A stretch of 64,000 nt of DNA, taken from the NCBI GenBank assembly GCA_016713535.1, contig JADJOY010000010.1, positions 62,001 to 126,000 of the forward strand, in the 5' to 3' direction. The notes under the pieces are model-generated. The model saw only the letters and a program-made list of their open reading frames with translations. It did no database searches and was not told where the DNA came from. Shown here in pieces: positions 14,542 through 25,436 of this stretch. The stretch's first letter is position 1, and each line of letters starts with the position of its first letter. The position numbers were made by a program, and so were the translations under genes. The DNA is from Deltaproteobacteria bacterium (GTDB lineage Bacteria > JADJOY01).

Positions 14542-17085
14542 AACGCCGGTTCGACCTGCTGGACGAAGATGTCGGTCATCTGGTTGGTGTCGCCCGGCAC
14601 CAGGTCGTTCGCGTCCGACTCGTAGGCGCGCACCAGGCCGTCGGCGGAGATCACCGGAAACCAGCTATCGCCGTTGGCGGCGGATCCGTCGGGGGCTTCG
14701 CTGACGCACTCGGTATCGCCGGTCTTGCGATCGCGCAGGAACACGTCGACCTTCTGGTTCGAGTCCGAGACCAGGTTGGTCGCCGACGACGAGAACACCA
14801 CGTAGCGACCGTGCGCGGAGAGCGACGGCGCGAGCGACGGACCGTTGCCGAGCGCACCGTCGCCGTCGACGCTCACCGCCTCGAGCGGCGCGTTGCCGGG
14901 CGGCGCCACCACCACGTCCGAGGTGTCGTTCTTGTCGCTCGGGACGAGGTTGGTGGCGTAGGTCTCGAAGGCCACGACGCCGTCTCCCGCCGCCTTGGGC
15001 TGCCAGCTCATCCAGTTGCCGGCCTGCGCGCCGGCGCCCTTGCTCACCAGCGTGGTGCGGTGGCTCTTGCGATCGTGGAGGTAGACCTGCTTTGCGGTGC
15101 CGCGCACGCCCGTCGCCAGGTTCCAGGCGTTGCACACGAACGCCACCCAGCGCCCGTCGCCGGAGATCGACGGGCTCTCGCAGTCGTTGTTGGCGGGCTT
15201 GCCCTCGTCGTTGACGCTGACGCGCTCGGTGTCGCCGTCGGTGCGGTCGCGGACGAAGATCTGCCAGAGCCGCGGCGCGCCCGGCACCAGGTTGGTCGCC
15301 ACCGACTGGAACGCCACGTAGCGGCCATCGGAGGAGATCGAGGGCGCGGTGCTCGAGTCGTTGGCCTCGGCGTCCTTGGGGCCGAGGCTCACGCGCTCGG
15401 TCTTGCGAGTGTCCCAGTCGTAGACGAAGACGTCCGAGACGTCGTTCTTGTCTTTGGGCACGAGGTTGCTGGCCATCGACTCGAAGGCGGTGTAGCGGCC
15501 ATCGGCGGAGATCGCGGGGTGCGTGCTCGCCTCGGCCGCCTCGCGTCCCTTCGAGTCGACGCTCACGCGAACCGTGGCGCCGCTGCCGCGCTGGTGGACG
15601 AACACGTCGGTCACGCGGTTGCGGTAGTCGGGCACGAGGTCTTCCGCCTCCGACTGGAACGCCACGAAGCGGCCGTCGGCGGAGATCGCGGCGGCGGTGG
15701 AGCGGCCGCTCGCTTGCGCGCCCGCGCTGCTCACGCTCACGCGCTCGACCTGGCGAACCGCGCAGCCGCTCGCGCCGATCGCCAGCGCCGCCACCAGCCA
15801 GGCCGGCGAGTAGTTGGTGATGAGGCGCGCGCCGCGCTGCGCGGTCACGTACGCCCACGCCCACTGGATCAGCACGATCAAGCGGTTGCGAAAGCCGATC
15901 AGGAAGTAGAGGTGCACCACCAGCCACGCCACCCACGCCGCGAGGCCGGTGAACTGGAGCTTGCCCGCCTGCGCCACCGCCGCGGCGCGGCCGATGGTCG
16001 CGAGGCTGCCCTTGTCGAGGTACGAAAACGGCTTGAGCGCCTTCCCCGCCGTGCGCGCGACGATGCGCTTGGCGGCGTAGCGACCCATCTGGATCGCGGC
16101 GGGTGCGACACCGGGCACCGGCGCTCCGCTCGGGGTCTTCAGGCTCGCGAGGTCGCCGATCACCATCACCTCGGGGTGGTCCGGGATCGAGAGGTCGTCG
16201 GCGACGACGACGCGCCCCGCCTTGTCGACCGGCACGCCGAGGCTCTTGCCGAGCGGCGACGCCGCGACGCCCGCCGCCCAGAACACGCACTCGGCCTCGA
16301 TGCGCTGGCCACCGCTCTCGACGAAGCCGCGCCCGATCGCGGACACCGTCGCCCCCACCCGCACGTCCACGCCGAGCTTCTCGAGCTGGCGCTTGGCGCT
16401 CGCCGAGAGACGATCGGTGTAGCTCGGCAACACTCGCGGCCCGCCCTCGAACAGGATCACGCGCGCCGCGCCGGGATCGATGTGACGGAAGTCCTCGCCG
16501 AGGCATGCCTTCGACATCTCGGCCATGGTGCCGGCGAGCTCGACCCCCGTCGGACCCGCGCCCACGATCACGAACGTGAGCAGGGCCTGCTTGCGGCGCG
16601 GATCGGTCTCGCGCTCGGCCTCCTCGAAGGCGAGAAGGAAGCGGCTGCGGATCGCGACCGCGTCCTCCAGGGTCTTGAGGCCGGGCGCCAGCTCGGCCCA
16701 CTCGGGGTGGCCGAAATACGCGTGGGTGGCGCCGGTCGCGAGCACCAGGTGGTCGTACGGCACCTCGCCGTCGGCCAGGAGGAGCTTGCGGGCGGCGAGG
16801 TCGACTCCCCTTTGCGTCCGCGAGCAGCACCGTGAGGTTCCTCTGGTGGCGGAGGATCCCGCGGATCGGCTGGGCGATGTCGCCGGGCGAGAGCCCGGCG
16901 GTCGCGACCTGGTAGAGCAGCGGCTGGAAGAGGTGGTGGTTGCGGCGATCGACGAGCGTCACGTCGAGCGGCGCGCGCGCGAGCCCGCGTGCCGCGTAGA
17001 GCCCGCCGAAGCCTCCGCCGACGATGACCACGCGGGGGCGCGGCGAGGGCGAGGAGCCGGGAGCCGACGGTGCCGTGGAAGCCAT
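14538..17085 (-). CDS. type II NADH dehydrogenase continuous with a TolB-like lipoprotein propeller (one frameshift)
   Basis: The N-terminus from the ATG at 17085 has the FAD dinucleotide fold VVIVGGGFGGLYAARGL and LFQPLLYQVATAGL. The frame shifts at a CCCC run (16807-16810). The enzyme then continues from GEVPYDHLVLATGATHAYFG through the NADH fold FVIVGAGPTGVELAG and the membrane-associated C-terminus ending QRGARLITN. These are the hallmarks of NDH-2, which passes electrons from NADH to quinone without pumping. Instead of stopping, the frame runs into WLVAALAIGASGC, a good lipobox (Cys codon 15764-15762). About 400 residues of propeller repeats follow (ISADGRFVAFQSEAEDLV and similar), like the lipoprotein at 41.9 kb. 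Either a true fusion or two genes joined by a lost stop; the second is more likely. Confidence 0.7.
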
Positions 17086-17201
17086 GGCCGCCCAACCTAA
17101 CCCGTGTGCGCGGTCCCCCGGACCGGCATCGACGAGATCGAAGATGCGCGCACCGCGCGAACCCGTTGTAACGTCACGGCGGCCTCTCCGACTGGAGCGA
17201 C

Positions 17202-17972
17202 GTGCTGCCCTCCCCAACCCCGATCGCCGCGGGCTCGACCCCCGCCCCGCCGCCCGAGCCGCCGCTCACGAGCCGCGACGCCGAGCGCGTCGCGCGCATC
17301 CTGGGAGGAGACGAGGGTGCCTTCCTCGAGCTCGTCGAGGAGCTCCACGGCGGCCTGATCCGCCTCGCGATGCTCTACGTGCGCCGCCGCGAGCTCGCCG
17401 AGGAGGTCGTCCAGGACACCTGGGTCGCGGTCCTCGAGGGGCTGACGCGCTTCGAGGGCCGCTCGTCGCTCAAGACCTGGATCTCGCGGATCGTCACCAA
17501 TCAAGCCAAGACGCGCGCGGTGCGCGAGGCGCGCTCGGTACCGTTCTCGAGCTTCGCCGACGCGGCGAACCGCGAGCTGGCCGAGCCGCACCACGCGATC
17601 GAGCCCGGGCGCTTCCACGCGAGCCACGACTTCGCCCAGCTTCAGCTCGCGGGCCACTGGCGCGAGCCACCGCGCTCCTGGGACGCGGGATCCCCCGAGG
17701 CGAAGGTCGCGAGCGGCGAGGCGATGCGCTACCTCGGCACGGCGCTCGAGGCGCTGCCCGAGGCGCAGCGCACGGTCGTGGTGCTGCGCGACGTCGAGGG
17801 CTGGGACGCCGACGAGGTGTGCGCGGCCCTCGGCGTGAGCGAGGTCAACCAGCGCGTGCTTCTCCATCGCGGGCGCACGCGCCTGCGGAAGGCACTCGAA
17901 TTGCATTTTTCCGAGACACCAGCGACCTCTGAGCCTGGCGCAACCCGCCGGCGACGCGACGGCCACCCATGA
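17202..17972 (+). CDS. ECF-type RNA polymerase sigma factor
   Basis: 256 residues. Sigma region 2 runs about 28-95 (ELAEEVVQDTWVAVLEGL, FEGRSSLKTWISRIVTNQAK), with a linker of about 60 residues. Region 4 follows at about 180-240 (ALEALPEAQRTVVVLRDVEGW, VNQRVLLHRGRTRLRKAL). The GTG start at 17202 is chosen because GGAG lies 5 nt upstream. The preceding 40 bases contain GTTGTAACGTCAC, a possible ECF-type promoter for self-activation (weak). The stop overlaps the ATG of the anti-sigma gene (ATGA). It presumably responds to an envelope or redox signal sensed by that partner. Confidence 0.88.
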   Translation: MLPSPTPIAAGSTPAPPPEPPLTSRDAERVARILGGDEGAFLELVEELHGGLIRLAMLYVRRRELAEEVVQDTWVAVLEGLTRFEGRSSLKTWISRIVTNQAKTRAVREARSVPFSSFADAANRELAEPHHAIEPGRFHASHDFAQLQLAGHWREPPRSWDAGSPEAKVASGEAMRYLGTALEALPEAQRTVVVLRDVEGWDADEVCAALGVSEVNQRVLLHRGRTRLRKALELHFSETPATSEPGATRRRRDGHP

Positions 17973-18285
17973 ACCTGCCCCCCGATCCGATGATGACGTG
18001 TGAGGAGCTCACCGAGCTCGTCACGGACTACATGGAGCGGCGGCTGAGCCTGTGGGAGACCATCCGCTCCAGTTCCACCTCGGGCTCTGCGGGCCGTGCC
18101 GCGACTACCTCGGGCAGATGGAGACCACCCGCGCCACCCTCGGCCACGTCGAGGCGGTCCCGATGGCCGAGCCGGTCCGCAGCGAGATGCTCAACCGTTT
18201 CCGCTCGTGGAAGCGCACCGGCGCGCCGACCCTGTCCCCGCCGAGCTCCGGGGATCCTGACCCCGACCCAGAAAATCGCGATTGA
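17969..18285 (+). CDS. zinc-finger anti-sigma factor (one frameshift)
   Basis: A short protein of about 105 residues. MMTCEELTELVTDYMERRLS is followed, one frame over, by HPLQFHLGLCGPCRDYL. Together these give the Cys...HxxxCxxC pattern of zf-HC2/ChrR-type anti-sigma domains. The frame breaks near 18050, where CTGTGGGAG should probably read CTGTGGGGAG, restoring the zinc ligands into one protein. No membrane helix follows the finger, so it would be a soluble, possibly redox-sensing anti-sigma for the upstream sigma factor. The ATGA overlap supports a strict stoichiometric pair. Confidence 0.7.
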
Positions 18286-18349
18286 TTCCGCGCCGCTCCC
18301 TCGGCGACGGCTCGCGGTGACCGCGCACGTTACGGCGCGGTATCAAGGT

Positions 18350-18378
18350 TCGACAGTCGCGCGTGTATGCTGTATACA
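18350..18378 (+). promoter_or_regulatory. sigma-70-like promoter of sdhCAB
   Basis: TCGACA (18350-18355), a 17-bp spacer, then TATACA (18373-18378, continuing AAT). The start codon of sdhC lies 38 nt further on, behind GGGAGAGG. This is the cleanest vegetative promoter seen in the window. Confidence 0.6.
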
Positions 18379-18415
18379 ATCGGCCGTTGACCCCCACAGG
18401 GAGAGGATGTTGACC

Positions 18416-19096
18416 ATGAGCTCCGGACGAACGGCGCTCGCCTCGACGCTCTGGCAGAAGGCCGCCATGGCCATCACGGGCCTCTTGCTGTTCGGCTTCG
18501 TGCTGGGGCACATGGCGGGGAACCTCAAGACCTACCAGGGCTCGTCGAAGCTGAATGCCTACGCCGAGCACTTGCGCGAGCTCGGTGCCCCGATCTTCGA
18601 CCACGGCCAGTTCCTGTGGGTCGCCCGCGGCGTGCTGCTGCTCGCGCTGGTGATCCACCTCGGCGCGACGCTCTCGCTGACGCTGCGCAATCGCGCCGCG
18701 CGGCCGGTCGCGTACGCCTACACCAAGGCGCCCGAGACCAGCGAGGTCTCGCGCACGATGATCGTCACCGGGCCGATCATCCTGGTGTTCGTGATCTTCC
18801 ACCTGCTCCACTTCACCACCGGCCAGGCCCACCCGAACTTCCGGCCCGGCGACGTGTACGCGAACGTGGTGACCGGGTTCCGCGGCCACTTCGTGGTGGT
18901 GGGTGCCTACGTCGTGGCGCTGCTGGCGCTCGGCTCGCACCTCTTCCACGGGCTGTGGAGCCTGTTCCAGACCCTCGGACTCAACCACACCAGGTGGAAC
19001 CCGTATCGCAACCGGTTCGCGGCGGCCTTCTCGGCGCTCTTGGTGGTGGGTTTTCTCGCGGTTCCGATCGGTGTCGTCCTCGGCCTGATCCGCTGA
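18416..19096 (+). CDS. sdhC: succinate dehydrogenase / fumarate reductase cytochrome b subunit (type B)
   Basis: 226 residues with five hydrophobic helices, the single-subunit dihaem type. WQKAAMAITGLLLFGFVLGH, LHHFTTGQ-like FHLLHFTTGQAHPN, and GSHLFHGLWSLFQTLGLN supply histidines for haem b. An ATG nine bases upstream (18407) is in frame but too close to the Shine-Dalgarno-like GGGAGAGG; the ATG at 18416 has proper spacing. It anchors SdhAB to the inner membrane and exchanges electrons with quinone. It is first in the order C-A-B typical of Bacteroidetes, Wolinella and myxobacteria. Confidence 0.92.
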   Translation: MSSGRTALASTLWQKAAMAITGLLLFGFVLGHMAGNLKTYQGSSKLNAYAEHLRELGAPIFDHGQFLWVARGVLLLALVIHLGATLSLTLRNRAARPVAYAYTKAPETSEVSRTMIVTGPIILVFVIFHLLHFTTGQAHPNFRPGDVYANVVTGFRGHFVVVGAYVVALLALGSHLFHGLWSLFQTLGLNHTRWNPYRNRFAAAFSALLVVGFLAVPIGVVLGLIR

Positions 19097-19123
19097 GCCG
19101 ACGTCGCGCGGAGGGGTTCCAAC

Positions 19124-21033
<1,910 letters not shown>

Positions 21034-21037
<4 letters not shown>

Positions 21038-21810
21038 AGCTGACCCTCCACGTGTGGCGGCAGACGGGCAAGGACAAGCCCGGCATGCTCGTGAAGTACG
21101 ACGTGCCGAACGCCAGCCCCAACATGTCCTTCCTCGAGATGCTGGACGTGCTCAACGAGTCGCTCATCGCCCGCGGCGAGGAGCCGGTCGCGTTCGATCA
21201 CGACTGCCGCGAGGGCATCTGCGGCTCGTGCGGGTTCGTCATCAACGGCGAGGCCCACGGGCCCGACAGCGGCACCACCGTGTGTCAGCTCCACATGCGC
21301 TCCTTCAAGGACGGCGACGAGCTCACCATCGAGCCGTGGCGGGCGGCGGCGTTTCCGGTGCTCAAGGACCTCGTCGTCGACCGCAGCGCGTTCGACCGCA
21401 TCATCCAGGCGGGCGGCTACATCACCGCGCCGACCGGCTGCGCCGTCGACGCGAACGCGATGCTGGTCCCCAAGAAGTCCTCCGACCTCGCCATGGACGC
21501 GGCGCAGTGCATCGGCTGCGGTGCCTGCGTAGCGGCGTGCCCGAACGCGGCGGCGCAGCTCTTCGTCTCGGCCAAGGTGTCGCACCTGGGCCTCCTGCCG
21601 CAGGGTCAGCCCGAGCGCAAGGACCGCGTCGAGAAGATGGTCGCGCAGATGGAAGCGGAAGGGTTCGGCTCGTGCTCGAACCACCGCGAGTGCGAGGCCG
21701 CGTGCCCGAAGAGCATCTCGGTCGACTTCATCGCGCGGCTCAACCGCGACTACCTGGGCGCCACGATCACCAACTGGCAGCCCAAGAAGGCCGCCGCCGG
21801 CGACGGCTGA
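21034..21810 (+). CDS. sdhB: succinate dehydrogenase / fumarate reductase iron-sulfur subunit
   Basis: 258 residues. The N-terminal ferredoxin domain has [12 protein letters not shown] and a distal Cys for the 2Fe-2S cluster. The C-terminal domain has [12 protein letters not shown] and [15 protein letters not shown] for the 4Fe-4S and 3Fe-4S clusters. It carries electrons from SdhA to the cytochrome b. It is the last gene of the operon; a strong hairpin follows 33 nt after the stop. Confidence 0.95.
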
Positions 21811-21842
21811 GCCGGGCGGGCGAGACCCGCGGCGAGCGACCC

Positions 21843-21868
21843 GAAGGGCGGCCCACCGGCCGCCCTTC
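21843..21868 (+). terminator. strong hairpin after sdhB
   Basis: GAAGGGCGGCC-cacc-GGCCGCCCTTC, a perfect 11-bp stem with a 4-base loop, 33 nt past the sdhB stop and without a T-run. It probably protects or ends the sdh transcript, but could equally be one more intergenic hairpin repeat. Confidence 0.5.
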
Positions 21869-22040
21869 GCGCTCCAGCGAACGTGGGCGCCCGCCGCGAT
21901 CCGTCGCCGCTCGCGCGGAGCGCGATCCTCCACACCGCGTGCCACCCGGGCTGGAGGGCCCGCCTCCGGCGGGCCGCGTCGGTCGTCTGGTCGCCGCGAC
22001 CTTGAACGCTGGCCGCAGGGCGGCGCAAGATCCGGCGACC
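21869..22040. repeat. intergenic hairpin repeats (family D member)
   Basis: No gene. It includes GGGCCCGCC-tcc-GGCGGGCC (about 21957-21976), with close copies near 33.49 and 35.77 kb. A GCTCGCGCGGAGCGCGA element resembles the second hairpin of family A. Confidence 0.6.
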
Positions 22041-22208
22041 ATGACGCGCGTGAGCCACTGGAACGGCAGCGAGCTCGCCCGCACTCGCTACCCCGATCTC
22101 GACACGCTGGTCGCCGAGCTTCCGTGGTTCGAGCGCGACGAGCGCGGACGGGTGAGCAACGCCGTCAGCCTGCTCGCGCGGATGCACGCCGCGCGCGAAC
22201 GCTGCTGA
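22041..22208 (+). CDS. small hypothetical protein (55 aa)
   Basis: It begins MTRVSHWNGSELARTRYPDL and ends in a helical SLLARMHAARERC. No family was recognised. The frame is preceded by GCAAGATCCGGCG, the same 13 bases found directly before the DUF3291 start at 23031, suggesting a promoter element and a nearly leaderless mRNA. It reads in the same direction as the following genes. Confidence 0.45.
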   Translation: MTRVSHWNGSELARTRYPDLDTLVAELPWFERDERGRVSNAVSLLARMHAARERC

Positions 22209-22234
22209 CCCGCTCGCTCGCCGGAGACGCTCCC

Positions 22235-22757
22235 GTGGATACCGATCGCACCAAGCCGTTCCCCGTCGACGGCGGCTGCGGCTGCAAGGCGGTGCGCTAC
22301 CGCATGCTGACCGCGCCGCTCTTCGTCCACTGCTGCCACTGCCGGTGGTGCCAGCGCGAGAGCGGTGCTTCGTTCGCGCTCAACGCGATGATCGAGGCGG
22401 ACCGGGTGATCCACCTCGCCGCCGAGCCCGAGCTCGTACACACGCCGTCGGAGAGCGGCTACGGACAGGTGATCGCGCGCTGCCCGACCTGCCGGATCGC
22501 GGTGTGGAGCAACTACGCGGGCGCCGGACCGGTGGTGCGCTTCGTGCGCGTCGGCACCCTCGACCAGCCGGACGCGTTGCCCCCCGACATCCACATCTTC
22601 ACGGCCTCGAAGCAGCCGTGGGTGGTGATCCCCGCTGGCGTGCCCGCGGCTGCCCAGAGATTACGATCGCGCCGAGCACTGGCCCGCCGCGAGCCTCGCC
22701 CGCCGCGAGGAGATCCTGCCGCTGATCGAGGCGTACCAGGCGGCGCGCACGCGCTGA
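22235..22757 (+). CDS. GFA/CENP-V-fold zinc protein (one frameshift)
   Basis: The GTG at 22235 has GGAG 9 nt upstream. The zinc-binding pattern of the GFA family is clear: GGCGCKAVRY, then HCCHCRWCQRESGASFALN, and RCPTCRIAVWSNY. The family includes glutathione-dependent formaldehyde-activating enzyme and many proteins of unknown role. The C-terminus lies one frame over after IPAGVPAA (shift near 22645), continuing as DYDRAEHWPAASLARREEI and stopping at 22757. About 173 residues when repaired, a usual length. Confidence 0.78.
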
Positions 22758-22773
22758 CACGGAGCCCAAACCC

Positions 22774-23004
22774 ATGGGTGAGTTCGGTCCGCCCGACACC
22801 TCCGAGAAGGCGATCCGCTTCGGCTGCGGTTTCGTGGTCGGGCTCATGCTCGGCGTCGGCTCGATCTTCGGTTTGTTCTCCGAGCCGATCGAGGTGGTGG
22901 TGGTCGGCAGCCTCGTGGTCGCGGCGGTGTGCGGATACCTCGCGATGCGCCAGGGCGAGGGCTTCTGGGAGAGCCTCTCGAAGTGGTTCTGGTTCTGGTC
23001 GTGA
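22774..23004 (+). CDS. small two-helix membrane protein
   Basis: 76 residues with two membrane helices (about 17-35 and 40-58) and an amphipathic tail ending in aromatic residues (SLSKWFWFWS). No family recognised. It lies 16 nt after the GFA gene and 26 nt before the DUF3291 gene, all in one direction, so it is likely part of the same transcript. Confidence 0.6.
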   Translation: MGEFGPPDTSEKAIRFGCGFVVGLMLGVGSIFGLFSEPIEVVVVGSLVVAAVCGYLAMRQGEGFWESLSKWFWFWS

Positions 23005-23030
23005 CGGGCGCGGCCGTGCAAGATCCGGCG

Positions 23031-23486
23031 ATGGACCGCTTCCACCTCGCCCAGCTCAACATCGCCGAACCACGGGCGCCGCTCGAGTCGCCGGTGATGG
23101 CCGACTTCGTCGCCAACCTCGACCGCATCAACGCGCTCGCGGAGGCCAGCCCCGGTTTCGTGTGGCGGCTCGTCGACGACGACGGCGCCAACGCGACCGG
23201 CTTGCGCCCGTTCGGCGAGCAGACGCTGGTGAACCTCTCGGTGTGGACCGACCTCGCCTCGCTGCGGGCGTTCGTGTTCGCGTCGGCGCACGCGCCGATC
23301 CTCTCGCGGCGGCGTGAGTGGTTTCAGCGCATGGACGCGGCGTCGATGGTGCTGTGGTGGGTGTCCGCCGGGCACCGGCCATCGAGCGCCGAGGCGAAGG
23401 AGCGTCTCGACCACCTGCGCCAGCACGGGCCGACCGTGAGCGCGTTCACCTTTCGCGATCCCTTCGCACCACCCGCTCCCGCATGA
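23031..23486 (+). CDS. DUF3291 family protein
   Basis: 151 residues covering the whole family length: HLAQLNIAEPRAPLES, SPGFVWRLVDDDGANAT, LVNLSVWTDLASLRAFV, MVLWWVSAGHRPSSAEA and the closing GPTVSAFTF. Structurally it should be a dimeric alpha/beta barrel, like antibiotic-biosynthesis monooxygenase-type folds; no reaction is known. The stop overlaps the next ATG (ATGA). Confidence 0.85.
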   Translation: MDRFHLAQLNIAEPRAPLESPVMADFVANLDRINALAEASPGFVWRLVDDDGANATGLRPFGEQTLVNLSVWTDLASLRAFVFASAHAPILSRRREWFQRMDAASMVLWWVSAGHRPSSAEAKERLDHLRQHGPTVSAFTFRDPFAPPAPA

Positions 23487-23830
23487 CCCACGTCGCGTTC
23501 GAGCGCGTCGATCACCGGCCGTGGGCGGTGCCCACGGCCGCGTGGACCTGGCGGCAGAGCTGGCGGGATCTGCTCTTCGCCCACTGGCCCATCCCCGCGC
23601 GCGAGCTTCGTCACCTCGTCCCCGAGCCGCTCGCGATCCAGGAGCACGACGGCACATCGTGGGTCGGGCTGGTGCCGTTTCGCATGGCGGGCGTCATGCG
23701 GCGGCCGTTCCCGGACCTGCCGTGGGTCTCGGCCTTCCCCGAGCTCAACGTGCGGCTCTACGTCGAGCACGAAGGACGGCCCGGGCGTGTGGTCGTCGTC
23801 GAGCCCACGGTCACCTCAGGCGGGCACTAC
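23483..23830 (+). pseudogene. DUF2071 (YqjF-like) gene, truncated
   Basis: The first about 112 residues are a clear DUF2071 N-terminus: WRDLLFAHWPIPARELRHLV, SWVGLVPFRMAGVMRR, FPELNVRLYVEHEGRPGRV. After VVVVEPTV the similarity ends, although the frame happens to stay open to 24778. The expected remainder (about 120 residues, with the SLDA and HxxWPLQ-like segments) is absent in all frames. The loss borders a region with a transposase remnant and a 16-base G run, so insertion and decay, or a misassembly, is likely. Confidence 0.7.
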
Positions 23831-24747
23831 CCGCTCACGGGTCTGGCGCGGCGGCTTACGCCCTATCGGCGTCGAGGCCAACCCCGCGAATCCCAGGGGG
23901 AGAATCGGCGACATGCTCGCGAGCGTTCACGCCTCGCTCGGGGCCGGCCAGTCGTTCACCCAGGCCGTCGAGCTGGTCGAGGCGATCCACCTGATCGAGC
24001 CAGCGGACAACGCGACACCACTCGACAACTTCCTGGCTCACTGCGGACGAGAAGCTCCCGCCGCGCGCTGGCACCCTGCTCGAGCACGTACCAGTACCAC
24101 GTCGCCCGGTCTCGCTGCTCCGATCGACGAACGTGGCGGGTGGTGGACGGCGAAACCCAGAGCACCAGCGTGATGCTCGATCTACCCCTCACCGCCGAGG
24201 GCGAGTACTTCTGGCTCTCGACCAGGCGACCAAGGACGGGGGGGGGGGGGGGGCGGGGGGCGTCCCCGCGGGTGCGGGGTCAGGAGGCGCGCCCGGGCCG
24301 CGTCGCGGCTGACCGGCCCGTCGTCGCCGGCCCCGGCGCAGCCCCGACCGGCACCACTGCCTCGCCACTGCCGCGATCCAAGTCGTGGGGCTCGAGGTCG
24401 GCGAGCGTCCGCCTCGCGGGTCAGCCGAACCGAGCGCGGGCGGCCTTCCCCGACGTAGGCGTCGACGCCCCACAGCGCGAGCTCACCCGCGAGCGTGGAG
24501 GTCGCGCGCCGTGCGCCACTGTTCTCGGCTCTCCCGCCAGGGCGCGGCGCAGAGCAGGTCTTCCGCTCTCGTGCGCTTGCTCGGCGCGATCGACAGCAGG
24601 CCCGCGCACTCCGACAGCACGTCGCTTCCCGATCCGAGCGCGAGAGAGCGCTTCGGCCTCGTCGGCCGCTCGGTCGCGGTCCGCGCCACGGCACCTCGAG
24701 GGCGGCCGCGCTCTGCGCCAGCGCCACGCGTGCCACCTGACCCACCC
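23831..24747. other. unassigned, probably degenerate region with a long G run
   Basis: Open frames exist on both strands but none can be assigned. One plus-strand stretch (about 23880-24040) reads protein-like (GDMLASVHASLGAGQSFTQA, then VELVEAIHLIEPADN) but frays on both sides. A homopolymer of 16 G (24238-24253), then C and six more G, sits in the middle. Codon usage is less regular than in the flanking genes. Confidence 0.4.
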
Positions 24748-25086
24748 TCACGAGCCCCGCCGCTGGCAGCGCTGGTAGACATCGACGAACACGTTGACGA
24801 GCGCGACGCGATGGGTGCGGCGGAACTGGCGGATCTCCTCGTGGCTCCGTGGTCGCCCCGCGAGGAAGGCGGCGACGGAATCAGCGGCGGTCGCGCCTTC
24901 GATGACCCTCGTCGACAAGACGCCGTGGCTATACCAGTAGACGAGGACGGCGGTGAGCCGCCGATCGTCCACGGTCGCGAGCGGCTGCATCACCCGAGGC
25001 GGCTCACGCTCCGCAAGAGCCGCCTCGGACGCGCCCAGCCGCTCGACGGCGTCGAGAATGATCGACGCGAGGTGCGACTCGGGGAT
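24748..25086 (-). pseudogene. transposase N-terminal remnant (IS1182-like)
   Basis: About 112 residues resemble the N-terminal, DUF772-type domain of IS1182-like transposases: PESHLASIILDAVERLG, VLVYWYSHGVLSTRVIEGA, RPRSHEEIRQFRRTHRVAL, VFVDVYQRCQ. One frame over, AAGLVRVGQVA continues for a few residues past the stop, then all similarity is lost. There is no DDE domain and no terminal inverted repeats were found. It is non-functional and marks an old insertion next to the truncated DUF2071 gene. Confidence 0.6.
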
Positions 25087-25436
25087 CGCCTGTGGCGGCG
25101 CTCGACGCGAGGACGGCAAGACTCGCCACTCGCCAGCTTCGCTTCGCTCGGCACGGCATCCTCCGGATTCGGCCCCGCATTGGGAAGGGCTTCGGTCGCA
25201 AGGCGCGCGCCACACCACACGGTCCCACCTCGCCGATCCGCGACGACGCGCCCGCCACATCGAATTCATTGGGGAAAAGTCGCGCGCAGGTGCGAATGGC
25301 GTCCGGGTCCATCTTCGCCGTCGAATCTCGGAACGATTCACCGTGTCGATCGTTCGGTTTCCGCACAAACAGGGGGCGCGGCGCGCGCGAGATCTGCACG
25401 ACTGGGGCGGGCAGCCTTCCGCACCGCGCAGGCCGC
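25087..25436. other. intergenic stretch without recognised gene
   Basis: Between the transposase remnant and the desaturase stop. GC is somewhat lower around 25260-25370. No protein family, RNA or hairpin repeat was recognised. Confidence 0.4.
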
